Source: Cellulomonas sp. NTE-D12
Lineage (GTDB): Bacteria; Actinomycetota; Actinomycetes; Actinomycetales; Cellulomonadaceae
DNA: 64,000 bases
Assembly (NCBI RefSeq): GCF_027923705.1
Contig: NZ_AP026442.1
Span: forward strand, 310,001-374,000
Reading direction: 5' to 3'
Below are positions 43,276 to 49,921 of the stretch, piece after piece. The notes under the pieces were generated by a model. The model saw only the letters and a list, made by a program, of their open reading frames with translations. It was not told where the DNA came from and searched no databases. Numbering within the stretch: position 1 is the first letter of the stretch; every line of letters starts with the position of its first letter. The translations under genes and the position numbers were made by a program.

Positions 43276-43989
43276 ATGTCCGCACCTGCAGCCCTCATCA
43301 CCGGCGGAACGAGCGGCATCGGCAAGGCGACTGCCGAGCTGCTCCACTCGCGCGGCTACCGCGTCATGGTCACGGGCGTTGACCACGTCGCCGATGTGGG
43401 CCTGCCCGACGACGTCCTCGTCGTCCGGGCCGACGCGCGCTCCCTGCCGGACATCGACCACGCGCTGGACCAGGTGCGTCAGCACCTCGGCTCTCTCGAC
43501 CTGCTGTTCCTCAACGCGGGCGTGTCCCGTCCCGGACCGATCGAGTCGACCGACGAAGCAGCCTTCGACGCCCTCTTCGACATCAACGTCAAGGGCACCT
43601 TCTTCACGCTGCAGAAGGCGCTCCCGCTCCTCGACGAGGGAGCGTCGGTGGTGTTCACCGTCGGTGCTGGGGAAGGGTTGGGCGCTGCGATCACGGCCGC
43701 CAAGGGCGCCCTGCTGCCACTGATGCGGGCGCTCGCTCTCGAGCTCGCACCCCGCCGGATCCGCGTCAACGCAGTCAGCCCGGGCCTCATCGACACCCCG
43801 GCCTACAGCAAGCTCGGCGTCTCGCCGGAGACGGTCGAGGCCTGGGGTCACGGCGTCCCGCTCGGCCGGGTCGGCTACCCCGCCGACGTGGCCGAGGCCG
43901 TCGCCTTCCTCGCCTCGGACGCAGCGGGCTATGTCACGGGCAACAACGTCATCGTCTCGGGTGGCATGGGCGTCCACCCGGCCTCCTGA
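43276..43989 (+). CDS. SDR family oxidoreductase
   Basis: A 237-residue short-chain dehydrogenase. Rossmann motif 'LITGGTSGIGKATAELL', an NNAG-equivalent 'LFLNAGVSRPGPI', and a late 'RIRVNAVSPGLIDTPAYSKLG'. Notably, the usual Tyr-x3-Lys appears only as 'GLGAAITAAKGALLPLMRALALELAP', where Ile-Thr-Ala-Ala-Lys replaces Tyr-x3-Lys, so the catalytic Tyr is missing. It may not be an active dehydrogenase. It is probably controlled by the divergent TetR gene. Confidence 0.85.
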   Translation: MSAPAALITGGTSGIGKATAELLHSRGYRVMVTGVDHVADVGLPDDVLVVRADARSLPDIDHALDQVRQHLGSLDLLFLNAGVSRPGPIESTDEAAFDALFDINVKGTFFTLQKALPLLDEGASVVFTVGAGEGLGAAITAAKGALLPLMRALALELAPRRIRVNAVSPGLIDTPAYSKLGVSPETVEAWGHGVPLGRVGYPADVAEAVAFLASDAAGYVTGNNVIVSGGMGVHPAS

Positions 43990-44009
43990 CCGGACCGCCG
44001 CCGCACGAC

Positions 44010-44420
44010 CTACGGGCCCGAACCGCCACCAACGAGCCGCCACTGGCCGTCCGCCTGCTGCTTCAAGACGTAGAACCAGGTGTTCTTCCCGTTGTTCATG
44101 GAGGCGTCGGCACCCGTGACCGACAGCTCGGTCGAGAAGATCGCTTCACCGTTGCCGGGAAGCGCCGGCTGACCTGGTTCCGTGTACGACCAGACCTTGA
44201 GGTGCCCGCAGAGCTCGCCGTTGCCGAAGGAGAAGGTCGACGTGGCCAGCCGCCTCGCCGTCTTGCAGTCCCCCGCCTTGAGGGCCCGGAGGTAGACGGA
44301 CAGAACGGTTCGCGGGTCGGCCCCGGCGGTTGGTAGCGCCACGGACGGGCTCGAGGTGCTCGCGCAGCCAGCGAGCAGGTCGAACGCCAGCACGACAAGA
44401 AGCGCTCGACGTGCTGGCAC
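44010..44420 (-). CDS. Small lipoprotein, unknown function
   Basis: A 136-residue product from a GTG start. The signal peptide 'RRALLVVLAFDLLAGC' has a LAGC lipobox at about residue 17. The mature domain 'DPRTVLSVYLRALKAGDCKTARRLATSTFSFGNGELCG' resembles DUF4878/NTF2-like lipoproteins and ends in 'FYVLKQQADGQWRLVGGG'. No ribosome binding site is obvious. It lies just beyond the left attachment repeat, on the chromosome side. Confidence 0.65.
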   Translation of the reverse strand: MPARRALLVVLAFDLLAGCASTSSPSVALPTAGADPRTVLSVYLRALKAGDCKTARRLATSTFSFGNGELCGHLKVWSYTEPGQPALPGNGEAIFSTELSVTGADASMNNGKNTWFYVLKQQADGQWRLVGGGSGP

Positions 44421-44516
44421 GGGGTGAGCATCGCAGGCCGCGCGCACCTGCGGATCGGAATCGGGCTGGCAATCCACGCGTGCGGAGTCCCGGGCGTCAC
44501 GCCCGTGCGCGCGGAA

Positions 44517-44562
44517 CGACGAAGGGCCCGCCACCCACATCGCTGCAGGTCGCGGGCCCTTC
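44517..44562 (-). terminator. Original terminator of the tRNA-Ser locus, now at the left element end
   Basis: A GAAGGGCCCG / CGGGCCCTTC hairpin with complementary ten-base arms. A similar but imperfect copy lies beside the intact tRNA at 55701-55742. Before integration this hairpin would have been directly downstream of the tRNA. The segment 44421-44781 otherwise contains only the att repeat. Confidence 0.65.
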
Positions 44563-44574
44563 GGCAGAGCATCG

Positions 44575-44630
44575 GGCGGAGGATGGGGGATTCGAACCCC
44601 CGAGGCTGTTACACCAACACGCTTTCCAAG
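44575..44630. repeat. Left attachment repeat (attL), 56 bp
   Basis: Identical for 56 bases with 55752-55807. It contains the 3' half of tRNA-Ser (T-arm, variable arm and anticodon region) but not the 5' half, so it is not a functional tRNA. It marks the left end of the integrative element. Confidence 0.85.
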
Positions 44631-44781
44631 TGCCCGCTTGGGGACGGCGGCGGACGACGGGGGATACGTCGGTGCAGGTCACGGCGCTACCGGGTCGTCC
44701 GTTCATGACGCCGGACCGCCCCGCGTCGAAGACAACTGCAACCAGAACTGCAACCGCAACGAGCAGGTGTACGCATGTGGT

Positions 44782-46467
44782 CTATAGCGGTCCCGCGCAG
44801 CCCCACTTGCCCAAGTGGCGGCGCGATCCGGCTGCCAGGTCGGTGTCGGTCAGCGGGGCACGGCAGCCCAGGCAGTGCCCGGTGGGCACGGTGGACGGGT
44901 CCACGACCGGTGCGACCCGGGTCGCGCGGTTCCCCCGGCGAGCACGGGTCGCTGCGATGGCACGGACCCGTCGGACCATCGTCGACTCCGCCGTGGGAGG
45001 CGGTGCCGGCTGCTCGTGGGCAGCGACCTCTGGCGGGACCGGCTCCGCCGTTGGCACGGGCACGGCGACGGCGAACGCGCCGGGAGGCTCTGGTGGGGCG
45101 GTGATCGCGGTCATGGCCCACCTGCGCGACCGTCCAACCCGAACATTCGCGGGCCGCAGCACTTCACGGTCGCGCAGGATCCGAGCCCAGTCGTCGACCA
45201 TGTATCGGAGAGCCTGAGCGTGGTACGGCATCTGGAGGGTGTCCACGCCGGGGATGAACTGGCTCTCGCTGATCCACACCCTGGTGGGGTTCGCCAGCGC
45301 TTTGGCTTGGTGCAGGGCGTAAAGGTAGGCGGCCGTCTGCCAATGCCGGTGGTCGATCCCCACGTACGGGGACGGGATCTCCGGGTACGGCACCAGCACG
45401 AGCCGCTCGAGGTCGTCACCGAACAGTTCGAGACCGCGGGCACGGGTCGACGAGCGCTCCCACAGCTTCGCGAGGGTGTCGACGTCACTGATCGGTTTGA
45501 CGCCCCGCCGCACGACCGAGCGGGTGAGACGGCTTGCAGCTTGAGCGAGGGCTAGCTCGGCCGCCTTCTGGGCTGCTGCCGCACGCTGTCGCGCGTCTTC
45601 CTCGGCTCGCCGCTCGGCTTCCTGCACCCGGTAGCGGTTGTCGAGCGCTTGGTTGTACGCGTCGGTCCGCAACCCGTCCTTGGCAAGTCGCGCCTCACTC
45701 AGGGGGCAGATCGTCAGCCACACGTCCGTGTCGTCAGCCGGCACCAGAACAGGCTCTGCAGGCCCGCTGGGGAAGCCCCTGTAGGTGCCCGCCCAGGCGA
45801 CGGTGGCGTCCACCGGGTTGATCCACCACACGGGGGACCCCGTGGCCATGACGGCGGCCTGCACCGCGTTCAACCTGGCATCTGCGGTGGTCCAGGCCGC
45901 CGCTCGGGCGAAGTGCGTGCCGGTGTGCCCGAACAGCCACACATCGGTGATGTCGTGAGCCATGTACCAGTCGTGACGGGACTGCCACAGCTCCACGGAC
46001 AGGCCGCTGTACTGCACTTCGAACGCGATCCGGTTCCCTTTCTCGGAGACCGCAAGCACGTCTGGCCGGCGTTGGCCGCCCTCGAGGTTTACCTCCGGGT
46101 CGATGACCACGTCCGGGTACGCCTGACGCACCCAAGCGAGGATCGCCGCCTTGCCCTGCTGGTGCAGGACCGACTCGGGGTTGTGGGTCGCCGGGTCCAC
46201 GGGCCCACGGTGGACGAACCCGTCCCGCTTCCTAGATCGGTGCGCGGCGGTGAGCGGAACGGTGCACCCGGGGACCACGCACGCCAGATGCTCTTTGGTC
46301 CACGCCCGGTAAGGGCCATCGACCTCGTCGTCCTGGACGTACACCAGGTTCGTGGGGTCGTCCCGGTGCACGGCCCAGACCATGCGTGTGTCAGCGTCGG
46401 CGTTGAACACCTGCAAGGTGAGCGGGTCGTGCCCCACGGTTGAGGACGGTATGCAGCAGGGAGGCAA
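44782..46467 (-). CDS. CoiA-like nuclease family protein
   Basis: A 561-residue protein. Residues about 95-180 contain 'HQQGKAAILAWVRQAYPDVVIDPEVNLEGGQRRPDVL', then 'IAFEVQYSGLSVELWQSRHDWY', the PD-(D/E)XK pattern of competence protein CoiA: H..GK, E, RPDV and E-V-Q. The middle is a charged Ala/Glu/Arg coiled-coil-like stretch. The C terminus is Pro-rich and ends with a two-Cys 'CLGCRAPL' plus 'KWGCAGPL' ribbon. A TTG start is chosen because GAGGA precedes it; GTG at 46437 is an alternative. It is the outermost cargo at the left end and may act on DNA, possibly in defence or recombination. Confidence 0.72.
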   Translation of the reverse strand: MPPCCIPSSTVGHDPLTLQVFNADADTRMVWAVHRDDPTNLVYVQDDEVDGPYRAWTKEHLACVVPGCTVPLTAAHRSRKRDGFVHRGPVDPATHNPESVLHQQGKAAILAWVRQAYPDVVIDPEVNLEGGQRRPDVLAVSEKGNRIAFEVQYSGLSVELWQSRHDWYMAHDITDVWLFGHTGTHFARAAAWTTADARLNAVQAAVMATGSPVWWINPVDATVAWAGTYRGFPSGPAEPVLVPADDTDVWLTICPLSEARLAKDGLRTDAYNQALDNRYRVQEAERRAEEDARQRAAAAQKAAELALAQAASRLTRSVVRRGVKPISDVDTLAKLWERSSTRARGLELFGDDLERLVLVPYPEIPSPYVGIDHRHWQTAAYLYALHQAKALANPTRVWISESQFIPGVDTLQMPYHAQALRYMVDDWARILRDREVLRPANVRVGRSRRWAMTAITAPPEPPGAFAVAVPVPTAEPVPPEVAAHEQPAPPPTAESTMVRRVRAIAATRARRGNRATRVAPVVDPSTVPTGHCLGCRAPLTDTDLAAGSRRHLGKWGCAGPL

Positions 46468-46666
46468 GGAGGTCCTCGGTCGCCGGGTGAACTCCGGGCG
46501 CTGCAGGCGGTCCGTTCACGGCGCGGGACGGCTCCGCCGAGGGATAACTGCCACCGAGTCTGCAAACAGCGGCAGCGCGCCGGCTCCGTCCGACCGCCTC
46601 GTCCTGGGCGTTCGCGCCGTGCCGGTTGCGCCTGTCACGGGTGCGGTGCGCAGGTGGGACATCGAA

Positions 46667-47443
46667 TCAGAGATAGTCGCCGTCATCCGCATCGAGGAGG
46701 GAAGCCAGCGATGTCGGCGGGAGCATCGTCGAGAAGACGATCTGCCCCTGGTTCGGGTTGATCCCGAGGACAGGGCCCGGTTCCGCGATCCAGTCGTCCG
46801 CAGCGACGCCCGGGACCGAGTCGAGAAGGACAGCGACCAACCGCGCGTCGTAGTACCCCTCGGCCGTGACTGCCAGGTAGGTCTCACCGTCGTCGGTCCG
46901 CACGAGCGCTCCGATGACGTGGTGCTGGACGGTGACCGTCCAGAGCTTGCCGTCGTGTGCTGATTTGACGATGGCCTTGCGAATGAGCCCTTGCATCGCC
47001 GTCACCGCGAGGGTCGCCAGCTCGGCATACCACCGCTTGTAGTCCGTCTCTTGCGGCAAGAGCCCCTCGGAGATGACGCCGCCGCTGCCCCTGCCGGCCC
47101 TCTCGCACTCGGTCGTGAGCCGGCTGTAGAAGTCCTGAGTTGGTGTGTCCGCTCTCCGGTGGCCCGCCGCAGCCAGCCACCAGCTGTGGTCGGGGACCGC
47201 GGGATCGTTGCCTGAAGGCACGTCGCCAGCGGCGCCCCGGTAGTCCTGGGTCTTGACCTTGAACCAGGTTCGGTCGGTGATACTCACGATCCGCTCGGCA
47301 CCACCGGCCTGAACTGCTTCCGGCAGACCCTGCGCTTTCACGACGAGGGGGTGGTCGATCGTTGCGAGGGGTACGTCGAGTCTTGGGAACGTCAGGCCTA
47401 GGTCACTGAGCGCGCGCCTCGTGGGTCGCACAGGTTCCGCCAC
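46667..47443 (-). CDS. Hypothetical protein of the mobile element
   Basis: A 258-residue protein starting at GTG with no clear ribosome binding site. Features: 'ERIVSITDRTWFKVKTQDYRGAAGDVP', 'HSWWLAAAGHRRADTPTQDFYSRL', 'SEGLLPQETDYKRWYAELATLAVTAMQGLIRKAIVKSAHDG', and an acidic end. The spacing of Trp and charged residues suggests a folded alpha/beta domain, but I recognise no family. It is transcribed toward the CoiA-like gene, 200 bp away. That 200-bp gap holds no visible gene. Confidence 0.65.
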   Translation of the reverse strand: MAEPVRPTRRALSDLGLTFPRLDVPLATIDHPLVVKAQGLPEAVQAGGAERIVSITDRTWFKVKTQDYRGAAGDVPSGNDPAVPDHSWWLAAAGHRRADTPTQDFYSRLTTECERAGRGSGGVISEGLLPQETDYKRWYAELATLAVTAMQGLIRKAIVKSAHDGKLWTVTVQHHVIGALVRTDDGETYLAVTAEGYYDARLVAVLLDSVPGVAADDWIAEPGPVLGINPNQGQIVFSTMLPPTSLASLLDADDGDYL

Positions 47444-47504
47444 GGGGTGAAGGTAGCGCAGGGCACCTACAACGCCCGGCGGTCGTCACCCCGCAGCGGG
47501 AACC

Positions 47505-47765
47505 TCAGTGGTCGAGTCCGCCGAGATCCTCGATCTCGGCATCGCTCAGGCCGGTGAGCAGCTTGACAGCAGACTTCGTCGAACCGTCGAGCGCGTGCAG
47601 AGCGTCGACGACGCCGGTCTGAATCTCGGCTCGGTGGGTCTCGACGTACTCGCGCACGGCAGCGTCGACGACGTCCTTCTTCGAGCGCTGCAGGAAGTGG
47701 GCGGCGTGGGCGATGAGCTGATCCGTCTCGGCGTCGACCTTGATCGGCGCGGTGGCGGTGGCCAT
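47505..47765 (-). CDS. Ribbon-helix-helix antitoxin-like protein
   Basis: An 86-residue protein with AGGAGGAAAAC before the ATG. 'MATATAPIKVDAETDQLIAHAAHFLQRSKKDVVDAAVREYVETHR' looks like a ribbon-helix-helix DNA-binding domain, followed by an acidic C terminus that could neutralise a toxin. No small toxin gene is adjacent on either side, so it may be an orphan antitoxin or a transcriptional regulator. A GGTACC-type palindrome lies just upstream, suited to autoregulation. Confidence 0.72.
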   Translation of the reverse strand: MATATAPIKVDAETDQLIAHAAHFLQRSKKDVVDAAVREYVETHRAEIQTGVVDALHALDGSTKSAVKLLTGLSDAEIEDLGGLDH

Positions 47766-47780
47766 GTTTTCCTCCTCGGT

Positions 47781-47796
47781 CGGTACCAAAGTACCG
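47781..47796. promoter_or_regulatory. Operator-like palindrome before the RHH gene
   Basis: CGGTAC and GTACCG arms around CAAA, 16 bp upstream of the ATG. Likely bound by the ribbon-helix-helix protein. A GCACGCT/AGCGTGC hairpin follows at 47813-47830. Confidence 0.6.
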
Positions 47797-47854
47797 AAGG
47801 CGACTGACGGTAGCACGCTGAGGAGCGTGCTCGGAGGTGTGACCTAGGGAGGGG

Positions 47855-48442
47855 GTGCGGACATCATGCAGTGTGGGCGATGAGGCGGACGAGGCGCTTT
47901 GGGCGCTGGTCGTCGCCGGTGATGCCGCCCCGTACGGGGTCCTGTGGGATCGGCATCGCGACCGGGTGTTTCGGCACCTGCTCTGGTTGGGGTTCGCAGC
48001 GCAGGACGCGGAGGACCTGAGCGCGGCGACGTTCCTTGAGCTGTGGCGCCGACGCGGGGCGGTCCGTTTCGTCGACGGTTCCGCGCTGCCGTGGTTGCTG
48101 GCCACGGCGCACAACCTGGCCCGTAACGAGGCGCGTGCTCGGCGTCGCTACCGCCGGTTCCTCGCCGCACTGCCGGCGCCGGAGCCGGCGCCGGACCCGG
48201 CAGTGCTGGTCGACGGCATTGACGCGGCGCGCGATGCCCGGGTTGGGGCGGTCTTGTCGGCGGCACGGCCGGCGGACGGCCGGCTGCTGGCGCTGACAGC
48301 GGTCGAGGGGTTCAGCGTGAAGGACGCCGCCGCTGCAGTGGGGATCAGTGAGTCCGCCGCGAAGATGCGCCTGTCGCGGCTGCGGCGCCGCCTGGCCCTG
48401 GTGATCGAGGGCCGCCCTGTCCCGGAGGGGGAAGTGCCATGA
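47855..48442 (+). CDS. ECF-type RNA polymerase sigma factor
   Basis: A 195-residue sigma-70 family protein. Region 2 is 'DEALWALVVAGDAAPYGVLWDRHRDRVFRHLLWLGFAAQDAEDLSAATFLELWRR'. Region 4 is 'LLALTAVEGFSVKDAAAAVGISESAAKMRLSRLRRRLALV'. It is in the ECF group with minimal regions. The start is uncertain, because GTG at 47855 is only about three bases from GGGAGG and GTG at 47873 lacks a site. Its stop overlaps the next gene's ATG, pairing it with a membrane protein. Confidence 0.82.
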   Translation: MRTSCSVGDEADEALWALVVAGDAAPYGVLWDRHRDRVFRHLLWLGFAAQDAEDLSAATFLELWRRRGAVRFVDGSALPWLLATAHNLARNEARARRRYRRFLAALPAPEPAPDPAVLVDGIDAARDARVGAVLSAARPADGRLLALTAVEGFSVKDAAAAVGISESAAKMRLSRLRRRLALVIEGRPVPEGEVP

Positions 48443-49260
48443 CCGTGACCTTCAGCCCGAACAGGTCCGCTGCGATCCGTGCCGGCTTGATCGCTCACGC
48501 GCGCCCCGGCGGGGTCCGGGGACGCACGTGGAGGGGGATCGCGCTGGTGCTGGCGGGAGCGCTGGTCGGCGGTGGCGCCACGGCGGCCGCGTTCGGCGCG
48601 GCCAGCAGCCGCGTCCCGATCGCCCGTCCGTCCGGAGAGCCATCCCCGTCGCTGGGCGCGGCAGTCGATGCCCCTCCGGGAGTTGTCCCCGGGGCGCCGA
48701 TCATCTCCCTTGTCGGCACGCCCATCACCAGGACGGTTAGCACCCGAACGACGATCTCGCTCCAGCCGCGACCTGCAGCCGCGACCCACGCCCGCGTGGT
48801 CGTCACCCCGACCGCTGCCGGCACCCTGAGCTTCGGGACCAGCGCGGGCGGCGACAACCCCAGTGCATCCTTCGACGCCGCCGACGTGACTCGCGGCAGC
48901 CAGGGCGCGAGCTGGTACGACTTCCCGCTCGACGGCACGGTGGACTCGCTGTTCCTGACGCCCTCGGCCGGGTTCGCCGGGACCGTCACCGTCCAGTACG
49001 TCACGCACATCCCGACCCGGCTTGGGGTCAACGCCCGCGGGCAAACGTTCGGCGTGAGCGGCTCCGCCCCGCAGGGAGACCCCGACCTGGTCGCGGTCCA
49101 GGCGACCAATGGCAAGTCCGGCTACGCCTATGCCGCCGACCTCGAGGGTCCTCAGCCCACCAGCCCGGCCGGCGCCGGCACCAACCCCGAGCACGGCCGA
49201 ACCATCCCCGTCTACGAGTCCGACGGCAGCACAGTGATCGGTGAATTCGCCATCGGTTGA
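48439..49260 (+). CDS. Membrane-anchored partner of the sigma factor (candidate anti-sigma or surface protein)
   Basis: A 273-residue protein overlapping the sigma gene by four bases. One hydrophobic segment ('GIALVLAGALVGGGATAAAFGA') near residues 33-54 separates a short N-terminal cytoplasmic part from a Thr/Ser-rich extracellular region. That region contains an Ig-like 'ATHARVVVTPTAAGTLSF' and 'FAGTVTVQYVTH'. No zinc-binding anti-sigma HxxxCxxC motif is present. It could be the target or regulator of the sigma factor, as coupling suggests. The family is unknown. Confidence 0.68.
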   Translation: MTVTFSPNRSAAIRAGLIAHARPGGVRGRTWRGIALVLAGALVGGGATAAAFGAASSRVPIARPSGEPSPSLGAAVDAPPGVVPGAPIISLVGTPITRTVSTRTTISLQPRPAAATHARVVVTPTAAGTLSFGTSAGGDNPSASFDAADVTRGSQGASWYDFPLDGTVDSLFLTPSAGFAGTVTVQYVTHIPTRLGVNARGQTFGVSGSAPQGDPDLVAVQATNGKSGYAYAADLEGPQPTSPAGAGTNPEHGRTIPVYESDGSTVIGEFAIG

Positions 49261-49446
49261 CGCAGGTGCCTTCAGCGCGCGTCCTCAACAGCGCGATCCG
49301 ATCGGTGCGCAGACCGTCACGACCATCTCGGCCGCTGAGTGCGCTAGTAGGGCTTGAAACACCGGCCCGGACGCTTCCGTTGTCGGCAGAGAAGCGGAAG
49401 CGACCAAGACACGTCTTGCACGGTGTGCGTTAGGGCGCCCGCCGGC

Positions 49447-49463
49447 GGGGGGGGGGGGGGGGG
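49447..49463. repeat. Seventeen-G homopolymer
   Basis: A run of 17 G on the + strand in the long intergenic region 49261-49921 upstream of the relaxase gene. Such runs are slippage-prone and also a common assembly artefact. No coding sequence crosses it. Confidence 0.8.
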
Positions 49464-49770
49464 CGTCGGGGCCGCGTGACGGCGATGGGTGACGCCGTTC
49501 GGCCACGTGGTCTGTAGCGCGATCCTCAGCTCAATCGGGCGAGCGGATCTCGCCCGCCGGGACGCGATGCTCGGCCGCCGCGTGCCTGCGCCGCCTCCGA
49601 AGGCCGATGCCCTCATCGGCGTTCGTCCAAGAGACTCGCCTGCCTGTCTCGGAAAGCGAGACGCAGTCTCACGCCTGCCACGGCGACAGACCCCCACCGT
49701 CGCGTGTTGGTCGTCCGCTGCACACGTACGTACATGGGGACCACCAACGACGACCACCAGGCGCTCGCCG

Positions 49771-49831
49771 ATCGACCGCGCGGGCCCGACTCGAATCGAC
49801 CGCGGCATCGACAGCCGGATCGACAATCGAC
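49771..49831. repeat. Five ATCGAC iterons upstream of relaxase, candidate oriT region
   Basis: ATCGAC begins at 49771, 49795, 49807, 49819 and 49826, giving spacings of 24, 12, 12 and 7. The 660-bp non-coding stretch 49261-49921 before the relaxase gene is where an oriT or replication origin would be expected. It also contains several short inverted repeats. No gene is seen in it. Confidence 0.45.
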
Positions 49832-49921
49832 AGGTCGGCCGGCGCGGGATAGACAACGCGATCACTCGCTCATCACCGCCATGCCGACTCCCGCCCGCGG
49901 CCTGAAGGGCGGTGGCCGTCG

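Noticed and set aside
44575..44630. A second tRNA-Ser gene
   Set aside because: Only the 3' half is present; the sequence after the anticodon loop differs from a tRNA, so it is an att remnant.
49719..49736. A fourth triple-box palindrome around CACGTACGTACATG
   Set aside because: Only the central GTACGTAC is present; the outer TGTACGCC and GGCGTACA boxes are missing.
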